A stretch of 64,000 bases of DNA, taken from contig NZ_CP132295.1 of NCBI RefSeq assembly GCF_030734285.1, forward strand, positions 62,001 to 126,000. Reading direction: 5' to 3'. The position numbers and the translations under genes were made by a program. Each line of letters opens with the position of its first letter. Position 1 is the first letter of the stretch. This document shows positions 36,424 through 44,666 of the stretch, piece after piece. Origin of the DNA: Natronococcus sp. AD-5 (GTDB taxonomy: Archaea > Halobacteriota > Halobacteria > Halobacteriales > Natrialbaceae). A model generated the notes under the pieces. It was not told the DNA's origin, did not search any database, and was given only the letters and a program-made list of their open reading frames with translations.

Positions 36424-37592
36424 TGTCGGACCGTCAGACAGGTCGTGTGGCGGTCATCGGCGCCTCAATGACCCAGTTCGGGTAGTTCGAAGGGTGGATC
36501 CTGGACCTCCTCGCGGAAGCAGGGGTTGAGTGTCTCGAGGATGCGGGTGCCGACGCGATGGACATCGAGCACCTGTATGTCTCGAACATGGCCAGTGGCG
36601 AGTTCGAAGGAATGACGGGGGTCATGAACGCACTGGCACATGATCTTGGAGCGATGACGGCCTACACGCAGCGAGTTGACCAGACGAGTTCCAGTGGCGG
36701 CGCGGACATCTACGCCGCTTGGCAGTCGATCGCTAGCGGCGCCAGCGAGATAACGCTGCTGGTTGGCGGTGAAAAGACGACCCACCAGTCGACCGCTGAC
36801 ACAACCGATGTCATCGCCTCGATCGCTCACCCCGTTGAGTACAAGACCGGCGTTACACTCCCTTCTTTCGCCGGACTGACCGCTCGGCACTACCTCGAGC
36901 GCTTCGACGCGCCCCGCGAGAGCCTCGCGAAGGTTGGCGTCAAGAAACACAAGAACGGCGTCGACAATCCAAACGCCCAGTTCCAAAAGAAGGTCAACCT
37001 CGAGACGGTGCTCGAGTCGCCGATTGTGGCGGATCCGCTGCGACTGTACGACCTCTGCCCGATCACCGACGGCTCGGCGGCGCTGCTGTTCTGTCCGGAG
37101 TCAGTCGCCCAGGAGTATACCGACGAGTACGCTGTGATCGCCGGCGTTAATGGCGCGACAGATACGCATGTCGTCCACGAGCGCGAGGATCCAACCGTCA
37201 TGGGTGGCGTCGTCGAGAGCGGGAAGGGTGCCTATGAGATGAGCGGCTATGGCCCTGAAGACATTGACGTCGCCGAACTCCACAACATGTTCACTATCCT
37301 CGAGTTTCTTCAGATGAAAGGGCTGGGCTTTGCCAAACAGGGCGAGGCCTGGGAACTCGTCGAGGAGGGCTACATGGAACGCGATGGCGAGCTGCCAATC
37401 AATACCTCCGGCGGACTCAAGTCGAAAGGACATCCGCTCGGCGCCAGTGGCGTCGCACAGGGTGTCGAGATATACGAGCACCTCGTTGGCGAGGCCGGCC
37501 CGAGACAGGTCGAGTCTGACGTTGGCCTCTGTTGTAATGTCGGCGGGTTCGGAAACTGTGTTATCACGACCATCATGGAGGCGGCACGATGA
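36423..37592 (+). pseudogene. Thiolase-family protein interrupted by an early TAG
   Basis: The family is the archaeal SCP-x/acetyl-CoA acetyltransferase type of thiolase. From ATG 36423 the frame reads RVAVIGASMTQFG, then a TAG at 36483-36485 (codon 21), then FEGWILDLLAEAGVECLEDA to the end. Relatives often have Gln there (family memory), so CAG to TAG is likely. The rest is intact: LHNMFTILEFLQM, then GGLKSKGHPLGASGVAQ with the catalytic His and CCNVGG. The usual nucleophile region reads SSSGGADIYAAW, without Cys. Initiation downstream at ATG 36558 would lose 45 residues. The stop overlaps the DUF35 gene. Confidence 0.85.
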
Positions 37593-37948
37593 CAATGGAA
37601 GCGACCCGCTACGCGGACGGCACGATCAGCTACCCTGGCCATCCACGCAGTCAGGATGGTGCGGAGCTGGTCGAAACAATCGATCTGAGCGAATACACCG
37701 CGGAGGTCCTGACGTGGACAACCAGTACGGCGACACCGCCGGGCATCCGCGAGCCAAACCACCTCGCGTTCGTCGAGTTCGACGTCGACGGTGAACTCGT
37801 CCGAGCGATCGGCCAACTGACGACCGGCGATCTCGAGACGGGTGACGAAGTCCGGCCAGTTCCTGTTAAAGAACTCCGCGAACCCGGCGCTGGTATCAGA
37901 GAACCCGAGAGTCAGGACTGGGGCGGCTACCGGTTTGAACCAGTGTAA
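37589..37948 (+). CDS. DUF35 OB-fold partner protein of the thiolase
   Basis: The 119-residue protein starts inside the thiolase stop (ATGA overlap). The DUF35 OB fold is seen as AEVLTWTTSTATPPGIREPN, then LAFVEFDVDGELVRAIGQLT and GDEVRPVP. Many DUF35 partners also carry an N-terminal zinc ribbon; none is present here (no cysteines). In archaea DUF35 proteins bridge thiolase and HMG-CoA synthase active sites and channel CoA. Given the stop in the thiolase its role is doubtful unless expressed alone. Confidence 0.85.
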   Translation: MTMEATRYADGTISYPGHPRSQDGAELVETIDLSEYTAEVLTWTTSTATPPGIREPNHLAFVEFDVDGELVRAIGQLTTGDLETGDEVRPVPVKELREPGAGIREPESQDWGGYRFEPV

Positions 37949-38221
37949 CTCCATCCGGTTCTCGCCAGGTAAGTGGTATTCCGGCCATTGTATGAATTAG
38001 AACGCAGTACGATCATGACAAACTCATAGTACGCCGCTGGGCGGCGCAGTTTCACTACCTTACACATTATTTTCAGGACTGTTTTTTAATTCAATATATG
38101 GATGTTTTATACTGTTATGGACTGTCATTTTGGATGCCGTATTGGTCTGAGGGCCTGTGACTTGCCTCAGCCAAACTTACAAACGACACCCATAGCTAAC
38201 GCTAAATCTCCGCTCGAAGCG
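37949..38221. other. Spacer between DUF35 gene and phasin remnant
   Basis: The first 200 bases are AT-rich and gene-free. The last 60 (from about 38163) read in the phasin frame and may include its original N-terminus (ANAKSPLEAMFEM), but stops lie upstream. Confidence 0.4.
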
Positions 38222-38530
38222 ATGTTCGAAATGTAGCGCCAGTCGATCACACACAGCCAGCAGCTGGTTGAGTAGAGCCTCGAGTTCCAGCAGAACGTAG
38301 CTGAGACGACCCTGAGCACTGGATTTGCCGCACAGCGGAGCGCGCAGCGCCAGGGGATCGAACTGATCCGGCAGCTTGTCGACATTCAATTCAAGGTACT
38401 TGAGTCGGCGCTTGACGAGAACGCGTTCGATATCCGATCGACCATCGACCAACAATTCTAGGAGGGCAGAGCACAGACCCAGAAACTGCTGAACCAGCAG
38501 TTCGAACAAAGCACCAACGTAATTCAATAA
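38222..38530 (+). pseudogene. phaP: PHA granule phasin (PhaP-like) with four in-frame stops
   Basis: Phasins coat polyhydroxyalkanoate granules. From ATG 38222 one uninterrupted frame reads MFEM, TAG, RQSITHSQQLVE, TAG, SLEFQQNVAETTLSTGFAAQ, RSAQRQGIELIRQLVDIQFK and so on, with a third TAG at 38459 and a TAA at 38528. There are no frameshifts. All four stops sit in a Gln-rich helical repeat, where relatives commonly have Gln, so C-to-T changes (CAG/CAA to TAG/TAA) are likely. The C-terminal part beyond 38530 is unclear. Confidence 0.75.
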
Positions 38531-38620
38531 CTGCTGCATGCCCAATCACTCACCAGAGGGCCGGAAACAAGAGTCTGCCATGTCCGCTCGGTAGAGCCCC
38601 TCACAAGTTAACAAGAATAG

Positions 38621-38965
38621 CTACTCACGAGAGAGATATTCACGAGATGTGATCTCAATACGTCCGTCATCACTGATCATGACTAGGTAGTCCTTCACGG
38701 TAAAGGTGAGGTGACCGCCGGGTCGGGCTGTACCATTGGGAGTCCGTTGGAAGAGGTGGTCCAGCGACTCTGGATCGATACTCTCGTAGAGCGCCTTCTC
38801 TACTTCACGGATGTCTACGTCCATGAGGTCAGCGAGTGCATGCACGAGAACCGTGCTGAGCTTTGCAGTCCCGTTGCGGTCATAAGACGTGACGTACCGC
38901 TCGGAACTGGCAGCCGGCGCGTGCGAGTTATTCTCATTTGAGGTATATGAGACGTTAGGGGTCAT
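38621..38965 (-). CDS. HalOD1 output-domain protein
   Basis: HalOD1 is a haloarchaea-specific domain found alone or fused to signalling modules. The 114-residue protein has a disordered N-terminus (to about 30) and then LSTVLVHALADLMDVDIREV, LYESIDPESLDHLFQ, GHLTFTVKDYLVMISDDGRI, the typical helix-helix-strand-strand pattern. ATG 38965 is preferred; 38998 is also in frame. Role unknown. Confidence 0.85.
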   Translation of the reverse strand: MTPNVSYTSNENNSHAPAASSERYVTSYDRNGTAKLSTVLVHALADLMDVDIREVEKALYESIDPESLDHLFQRTPNGTARPGGHLTFTVKDYLVMISDDGRIEITSREYLSRE

Positions 38966-39117
38966 TTCGATCAGTCTCTTGGAAGAGGAGTGGCTCAACT
39001 ATACCGATGGCAGGTAATCAGTGTACAGTAGGTAGTGTGCTCTCCCTAGCTGAATAGTAGCACCGAGCGGAGAAAACTTGAGTGCTATCTCTCTTCGGTA
39101 TAGAAGTCAAAAGATGG

Positions 39118-39735
39118 TCAGTTGGACGTTGGCTGCGTTCGGTCGTCGGGCTCTGGCACTTCAATACCCTCCATAGCCTCCACGACGTCTGTTTTCCGGT
39201 CGGTGGTGACGTGCCAGCGATTGACCGTCTCCTCGTACTCGGCGAGACGCTCGGATACCTTGGCTTTCAGTTCATCATTGTTAATATTGACCTCAAAGAT
39301 GAACTCCTCCTTCTCGTCTCGCATGAATTGTTGGAGGGTGGCGCTGATTAGTTCATTATCGAAGTAGTACGGGGAGAGTTGGGTCATCACCCGCTGGTAG
39401 ACGGTGTCTTCGACTATCCGGAGGGCCTTGCGCCCTGCCGTATCGGCTGCTCGGGCAACATATTCGACAGAGACGCCTGCTTTCTCGACTGCACTCGGAA
39501 CATTGTCTTTTTCCAATTTCTCATAAGATTCAGTGAGCCTCTCTACAGCGGTCTGGATGTCCTCATCAGGCGATTTCCTAGCCTTCTCGCCTTCTCCTTC
39601 ATCGATACTGGCTTGCTTAGCGGTTTTCTCGCTCACGTCTTCATCGATTTGCTCATGGGGCTTCGGCCGCCATTCGTCCCACTCTGCGAACTCATCGGGG
39701 TAGCCTAATTCACCTGATGCCGTGTGCGGATTCAT
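39118..39735 (-). CDS. DUF5828-family haloarchaeal protein
   Basis: The protein carries the DUF5828 blocks WDEWRPKPHEQIDEDVSEKT, SVEYVARAADTAGRKALRIV, EDTVYQRVMTQLSPYYFDNE and YEETVNRWHVTTDRK. It is acidic and probably coiled-coil in part. The ATG at 39735 gives 205 residues. Coding similarity continues upstream in the same frame (VEGPWEDIVEHGEWITGALR directly before it) to a TAG near 39926, without a start codon. A lost start or indel near 39930-39940 (ATG ATG at 39940) is likely. The function of the family is unknown. Confidence 0.75.
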   Translation of the reverse strand: MNPHTASGELGYPDEFAEWDEWRPKPHEQIDEDVSEKTAKQASIDEGEGEKARKSPDEDIQTAVERLTESYEKLEKDNVPSAVEKAGVSVEYVARAADTAGRKALRIVEDTVYQRVMTQLSPYYFDNELISATLQQFMRDEKEEFIFEVNINNDELKAKVSERLAEYEETVNRWHVTTDRKTDVVEAMEGIEVPEPDDRTQPTSN

Positions 39736-40127
39736 GTCTCGAAGCGCACCTGTGATCCATTCACCGTGCTCAACAATGTCCTCCCACGGGCCCTCAACCT
39801 GAATCCTGAAACTCGCTCTTCCGTGGTCATTACTTGTGATTACGCACTCCGCTGAATAGCCGTTATCGCCCGCATCTACTGGTCTGTTGAACGTATAGGA
39901 AAACCCGATCGTTCCGAACGACTATTTCCCTCTTCATCATAGGCGGAGTTGCATAAATGGTTCCGAAGAATGCAATCGATACTATCCAAGTGAAGAAAAA
40001 TCACTGAGTGATGCGATCCTCGAAGCGATTGAAGAACAAAAAGGAAAAGATCTCCGCGACGCAGACTTCAGACTATAGAGGCTCTCGCGGCGAGAGTTCC
40101 ACTCTTGATTAGAGAGCGGCCAAACAA

Positions 40128-41444
40128 TCATTCTTCATCTCCACGCCGTTGCAAATCGATCCGATGGTGTTTGAGAATATCTCGCCCTAACAGGACAGGA
40201 TAGCTCATATGCTCTCGATCTTCGACACTCACAGTCACGGTATGCCACGCTCCACGAAGACCAATCGTAACGTCTACGAGGGGCCGTGCTGTCGTCGTTT
40301 GCTGGGTGCCGGACTTTACTTTATGCTTTCCAGTGATCGGCCCAGCACCCACGTTACTGGCCAGCCCGAGATCAATACTTGTCCGTTGAGTCCCAGTATC
40401 TGCTTTTGCAGTGGTTGTCATGGTATCAGTGGTGCCGCCTATAGTGACTTTTTCCGTGTAGCCGACCGTTGATCGGTCTCTCGGTGTGGTTTCTGCTGTG
40501 GGATTGCTCAGCGGCTCGGAGTCGTCAAGGGTTGTTGCAAGTGTTTCCACCTGCTCTTCATCAACGTGGCCACCAGCGCGTTCGATGGCGAGCTGTGCAA
40601 TATATGGCGCAATGCTGATCTCTGTTGCTTCGAAGAGGCCTTTGAAACCAGCCGTTGCATTCACCTCTAAGATATACCATACTCCATCCTGTTCGATCAA
40701 ATCCACGCCTGCGTAATCTAATCCGAGTGTCGCTGCCGCTTGCGTTGCCAAATCCGTGATCTCGGCTGGGAGTGGCTCTGGCAGACCTTCCACTTCTGCG
40801 TCACGTGCGACGTTCGTCCGCCACTCATCTGCTGCGGCGTGTCGTTTCATCGCACCCAGTACCTCACCTTCAACGACATATGCTCGAACGTCCCAGGGCC
40901 GTGTTGGACTGCTGGAGAGGAATTTCTGAAGAAAGGTTCGTCTCTCACCAATGGGTGGCACCAGCGAGTCGGTTTCCTCCAAACGCCACACTTTGGCACC
41001 TCCAGCGGCGATCGCCGCTTTCTGGACGACGCGAGCACCAATCCGTTTACGAGCTTCGTCTAATACGGATTGATCAAGTGCAAAGAACGATTCAGGAACG
41101 GTCACGTCTGCTTCAGTGAGCGCCGCAATTGTCGCGTATTTATGGCTCGCAGCAAGTACAGCAGATGGGTCGTTGAGAACAGGACGAAGTTCGTCGTAAA
41201 TTTGGACCAATGCGAGGTCCTCAAGTGGACGAGATCCTTTCGTAAACAGTAGTCGATTTACAACAATATCGATATCGGGATGAGGATCGACCGTTATCCC
41301 GTCGGTGTAGAACTGGATATCCTCATTGCGTAGCCAGATCGGCTCATGCCCGAGCGCCTTTATGGCATTCAGAATGGCTTTGGTTTCCTTGCTGGTATGG
41401 AGACTGAGCACCCCCACACGGATTGGTGAGTCAATAGGGCACAT
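40128..41444 (-). CDS. RimK-type ATP-grasp ligase fused to an aspartic-protease-like domain
   Basis: RimK-like ATP-grasp enzymes add glutamate or other amino acids to proteins or small acceptors. The N-terminal half (about 1-290) has a pre-ATP-grasp domain and the ATP-grasp core (VVQKAAIAAGGAKVWRL, RAYVVEGEVLGAMKR, WYILEVNATAGFKGLFEA with the metal-binding E and N). The C-terminal 130 residues match the RimK-associated ATP-dependent zinc protease/retropepsin-like domain: KADTGTQRTSIDLGLA with the DTG active-site motif, and YPVLLGRDILKHHRIDL. ATG 41444 gives 438 residues. Confidence 0.9.
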   Translation of the reverse strand: MCPIDSPIRVGVLSLHTSKETKAILNAIKALGHEPIWLRNEDIQFYTDGITVDPHPDIDIVVNRLLFTKGSRPLEDLALVQIYDELRPVLNDPSAVLAASHKYATIAALTEADVTVPESFFALDQSVLDEARKRIGARVVQKAAIAAGGAKVWRLEETDSLVPPIGERRTFLQKFLSSSPTRPWDVRAYVVEGEVLGAMKRHAAADEWRTNVARDAEVEGLPEPLPAEITDLATQAAATLGLDYAGVDLIEQDGVWYILEVNATAGFKGLFEATEISIAPYIAQLAIERAGGHVDEEQVETLATTLDDSEPLSNPTAETTPRDRSTVGYTEKVTIGGTTDTMTTTAKADTGTQRTSIDLGLASNVGAGPITGKHKVKSGTQQTTTARPLVDVTIGLRGAWHTVTVSVEDREHMSYPVLLGRDILKHHRIDLQRRGDEE

Positions 41445-42157
41445 AAGTACGAATACCACATTAGTATTCGCCCTGGATCACTATTACTACCGGTCACCAG
41501 TACCCATCAGTAGCAGCAATTCACTGAGGGAGATTCATGTTTCCTGAGGGAATTGCTCTTTCAGCGGCACTCTTCTCTAAAATAGCGGAACTAGACCACG
41601 AACAGTGGCATCTCCTGATATTCAATTATCTGTCTGAGTTACACTCTCAGTGGCTTCCGATTATAAATCACTAGATCCTCATAATAAAGTAGATACTCAT
41701 AATCTCGCGGAAGTCTCCATTGATTTCAGACTCTCGAGCCAAGGCTCTCTGAACTGGCTTTCTGGGACTTTCCAGTGGTGTATCGCCAATATTTGGATCG
41801 GTGGACTACATATCGCTATACAAAATTACAGCCATATCTACTTCGTGGCGCGTCGGATAAAGGTATGGACGGAAAATCGTCTTTCACCCGAACCGTCTCG
41901 CCGTCGCGATAAACGTCCATATGAAGTCTCTCTTAGGTCTACCAGAGGGCACTATGTGTGGACTACCTCCTGAAACTGGTTAACGATCTCTTCGCGTCAT
42001 CCGGGACACCCAAGAGATCGACACCGATTTCTCGGAGCTTCCATTCCCCGTCACAATGATGTGCCTCTCGAAGTCAATTCCTATAACGGAATTCCATTCG
42101 TTGTAATAAGAACGTTCGACGCAATTCAATGTTAATGAAAAACTATTGCCGGCTTGC
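41445..42157. other. Spacer with no recognised gene
   Basis: The 713 bases contain mixed AT-rich and GC-rich stretches. Short frames on both strands (for example minus 41980-42219) are unlike haloarchaeal proteins in composition. I see no transposon end or RNA gene. Confidence 0.45.
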
Positions 42158-42451
42158 TCACCGAAGTAGCGTAACGCATTCCCGACAGTATCTGTAAAAT
42201 GGGTCGTTATTAGTCCCACAGGCAGGACACTGTCCTAGATCAAGTGATGGCGTCGGCTCACTTGTCCCCACATATCCTGGTGACTCCCGCCTGTACGGTG
42301 ATCTCCTATCACTGGTATTGGATAAGCTCTGATCGGATGCATTGTGGTCATCCTCATCGGATGCATTGCGGTCATCCTCAGTGGGTGTCTGCCGATATGC
42401 AAACCAGATCAGGAAGAGCGCTAGGATCACCCACCAGAGTGCTTCTTCCAT
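42158..42451 (-). CDS. Membrane-anchored zinc-ribbon protein (DUF7577-like)
   Basis: A 97-residue protein starting MEEALWWVILALFLIWFAYR, one N-terminal membrane helix. An acidic, polar linker contains a duplicated eight-residue unit (EDDRNASD, EDDHNASD). A C-terminal zinc ribbon reads CPACGTNNDPFYRYCRECV. The ribbon matches the DUF7577 type found in small haloarchaeal membrane proteins. Start at 42451 is chosen because the helix begins there. Role unknown. Confidence 0.78.
   Translation of the reverse strand: MEEALWWVILALFLIWFAYRQTPTEDDRNASDEDDHNASDQSLSNTSDRRSPYRRESPGYVGTSEPTPSLDLGQCPACGTNNDPFYRYCRECVTLLR
42333..42380. repeat. Tandem 24-bp direct repeat inside the linker
   Basis: Two adjacent copies of a 24-base unit (TCGGATGCATTGTGGTCATC then CTCA), differing at one position, at 42333-42356 and 42357-42380. 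They encode the repeated acidic Asn-Ala-Ser unit of the linker. Copy number could vary by slippage. Confidence 0.85.
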
Positions 42452-42622
42452 GCTAGATAATAGCGTACGGGGTGATAAAGGCTTCTGGTCTATCAGTGAC
42501 ATTAACAGATAGCGTGTTAGGATTATGATTGCTAGAGGTGCCCGTAACGACACCACCTGTGAATACACGGTGAAAATGACTCGACCGCAGTAGAGTTGTA
42601 GCTACGTCTGAACGCGAACGAC

Positions 42623-42817
42623 CTAAACCAACGGTGGCATCCGAAGCTTCCCCACGCACTCGACCACGCTGACGTCATCGGCGGGGTCCTCGAGCGCTTC
42701 AGGGGGAAGAAGGTCAGTGAAACGACGTTCAGCGTGACGTAAAAAGGCTTCAGGGTGTACAGCTGACGTCTTCCCCATTTCTTCCGAAAACTTGTCCTGA
42801 TAAACCATTACTGTCAT
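42623..42817 (-). pseudogene. N-terminal fragment of an ISH8/IS4-type transposase (tentative)
   Basis: The 64-codon frame reads VYQDKFSEEMGKTSAVHPEA, then FLRHAERRFTDLLPPEALED, VSVVECVGKLRMPPLV and a TAG. The arrangement resembles the N-terminal region of haloarchaeal IS4/ISH8 transposases, where a KLQIPxFVWAF-like segment follows. No catalytic part is present. It could instead be a small independent protein. Confidence 0.45.
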
Positions 42818-42833
42818 GCGGTTCTCCGCTTAG

Positions 42834-42948
42834 CTAAAGACGAATGGTCTGGCCGCATATTGGGCAGGCTATTCCGTCGTCGGATCTCTGAAGATCTGAC
42901 TGATGACCGATCCAGCACTGGACACTGAATCGGGTTGGACTGAGACAT
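42834..42948 (-). pseudogene. Possible small zinc-ribbon gene with a frameshift
   Basis: ATG 42948 opens MSQSNPIQCPV in one frame. An overlapping frame then gives CWIGHQSDLQRSDDGIACPI, then CGQTIRL to a TAG at 42834. Joined, it would be a 38-residue CxxC protein. The evidence is only the two cysteine knuckles. Confidence 0.3.
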
Positions 42949-43486
42949 TGAGCTATTCCGGATTGTTACTCACACTCAAAAAGCGTGGTGTTACATCTGA
43001 CTTCAACTTACAAGCCTTCCACCAGTGAGAGTACGTGTTCTATTCGTTCTATGACGTCCCGTGCGAATGATACAAACAATTCGAGAAAGTCAGAATATAG
43101 ATCGACGGCACCTACAGAGCATTCAAACCTCACCGTCTCCACATTCCATATGAGGCCCACTGTTATGACAAACCGGCACTGTCTAGATAAGGCAAACCGC
43201 AAGACATGGAGCCGATAGCGTTGCAAGATCAGCCGTGAAACCGCAATTTAGTATCTGATACAAAAGGCATCTGTTCCATGAGAGGCAAAGATTCGGCTGC
43301 TTCAGCATACTTCTCTTGAGAAGTGACCGTCATAGATCTCACCACTACAGGCGTAACAACCGCTGAACCGCCGTTCTCCGTCAGAACCGCTTAACTAGAC
43401 AGTGCCGTGCAACGCAATCTATCATGTGTTGACACATGCTTCTTAATAGATACAACCACTCTATCTTGCACGCGATAAGAGATCTA
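42949..43486. other. Spacer with no recognised gene
   Basis: The 538 bases have short frames on both strands (for example minus 43008-43226, with FECSVGAVDLYSDFLELFVS) of unlikely composition for this genome. No hairpin leader or repeat is seen until 43659. Confidence 0.4.
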
Positions 43487-43654
43487 TCAGTGATCCACAA
43501 GTTGAAGCCGCCTAATTCTGAACTCATCAGTCCACGGTTGACTGACCACTTCATGGGGGTGTGTTTGCTCTCGGACTGTCAGGGTCCGGCCCGTGTCGGT
43601 TTCGTAGTATTCGGATCGCTGTACCACTCGATCGATGGTTCTGAACTGGTTCAT
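43487..43654 (-). CDS. Small hypothetical protein behind the hairpin leader
   Basis: ATG 43654 begins five bases after the hairpin leader element, giving 55 residues: MNQFRTIDRVVQRSEYYETD, then TGRTLTVREQTHPHEVVSQP and FRIRRLQLVDH. The composition is soluble and coding-like. No family is recognised. Its link to the leader element is the main support for it being a gene. Confidence 0.55.
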   Translation of the reverse strand: MNQFRTIDRVVQRSEYYETDTGRTLTVREQTHPHEVVSQPWTDEFRIRRLQLVDH

Positions 43655-43658
43655 CGGT

Positions 43659-43696
43659 TCAAACCCTCTACCCCTCTCGAGGGTGGAACAACACCA
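43659..43696 (-). promoter_or_regulatory. Hairpin leader element, copy 1
   Basis: Read on the minus strand: GTTGTTC, CACCCTCGAGAGGGGTAGAG, then GGTTTGAA and the ATG. The palindrome CCCTCGAGAGGG pairs a CCCTC strand with the GAGAGGGG that also serves as a ribosome-binding site. Four further copies exist at 53964, 59601, 60136 and 60471. Confidence 0.7.
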
Positions 43697-43773
43697 CGTG
43701 CTGTCACGGTCGTAGTCACTGGTCGAAGCGGTCGCTGTGGAGTCTGCGATGAGAGAGTCCAAGGAGCCGAGCC

Positions 43774-43950
43774 TCACGTCTCGCCTTCGCTCGGATCCAC
43801 ACGTCTGATTTGGCCGACCTGTCCGTGGGCGCCAGCCAGTACCAGCGAAGCGTGCTCGAGCATCGAGATATCGGTCACAATCGTATCTTCATCTTTCTGG
43901 AGGACGACCACACCGCTGTCGTGGAGCCAGACAGAGACACCAACCCCCTA
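43774..43950 (-). pseudogene. Unassigned C-terminal protein fragment
   Basis: A minus-strand frame with no start codon reads VSVWLHDSGVVVLQKDEDTI, then VTDISMLEHASLVLAGAHGQ and VGQIRRVDPSEGET to a TGA at 43774. Composition is strongly coding-like. An in-frame TAG lies just upstream. The family is not recognised; it could be the tail of a WD40-like or signalling protein. Confidence 0.35.
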
Positions 43951-44114
43951 CTGATCGGTTACAAGAATTATAATCACACTTAGTTCCACCGACGTTCTGC
44001 TTGTTGTATCGTATTCAATACAGAAGTGGTATACAGAACAGTAGTCAAATATCGATCCACCACAGCTGTTGCCATCACACATAATCAAGTGGCTCCGTTA
44101 CGCACTGGAAATCG

Positions 44115-44612
44115 ATGAGTGACGCACTAGACGAGCGCGATATCGAGATTCTCTGTGCGATCGCGGAGCATGAGTCGTTCAGCACCGAAGACCTCCACGA
44201 GATTACGGAAATACCGAAGTCGACGGTCCACTATCGAATTCAAAATATGAAAGAGAGCGGTGTTATCAAAAATGATTTGTTCGAGATCGACCGCGAGAAG
44301 CTTGGACTCGAGATTACCATCATCTCGGAAGTCTGGGCGGAGTTCGGAGAAGGATATCACGAGGAGATCGGCCGCAAGCTCGCCGAGATCGAGGGCGTGA
44401 ACGAGGTCTATTTTACGATGGGGGACACCGATTTCGTCGTCATTTCGCGGTTGACGTCGCGCGATATGGTCGAGGGGCTCGTCGAAGAGTACGAGGCGAT
44501 CGACGAGATTCGACGAACGAGCTCGAAGTTCGCGATCACGACGATCAAGGAGGACGCCAGTATCGGGATGATTCGAGATTACGAAAAGGAGATGTTGCTG
44601 TCCGGACTGTGA
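44115..44612 (+). CDS. Lrp/AsnC-family transcription regulator
   Basis: A 165-residue DNA-binding regulator. An N-terminal helix-turn-helix (ALDERDIEILCAIAEHESFS, then ITEIPKSTVHYRIQNMKESG) is followed by a RAM ligand-binding domain (GLEITIISEVWAEFGEGYHE, then VNEVYFTMGDTDFVVISRLT). Lrp-family proteins respond to amino acids or their derivatives. It is convergent with the aminotransferase gene and close to the hydantoinase genes, so it probably controls this catabolic cluster (inference). Confidence 0.92.
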   Translation: MSDALDERDIEILCAIAEHESFSTEDLHEITEIPKSTVHYRIQNMKESGVIKNDLFEIDREKLGLEITIISEVWAEFGEGYHEEIGRKLAEIEGVNEVYFTMGDTDFVVISRLTSRDMVEGLVEEYEAIDEIRRTSSKFAITTIKEDASIGMIRDYEKEMLLSGL

Positions 44613-44666
44613 CATCCGCTCTGACGAAATGCCGGCACGGTATTCCTCGTGGAGCCGATGCTCGTC

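Noticed and set aside
36423-38530. Genuine recoding of TAG (pyrrolysine or Gln)
   Set aside because: TAG ends intact genes here (phaC at 13447, DUF2267 at 10466, SPW at 2126), and the phasin also has a TAA. Pseudogene decay is simpler.
43659-43696. tRNA T-arm (GGTTCAAACCC-like sequence)
   Set aside because: The sequence looks like a T-loop but no acceptor, D or anticodon stems fit around it; it is a copy of the hairpin leader.
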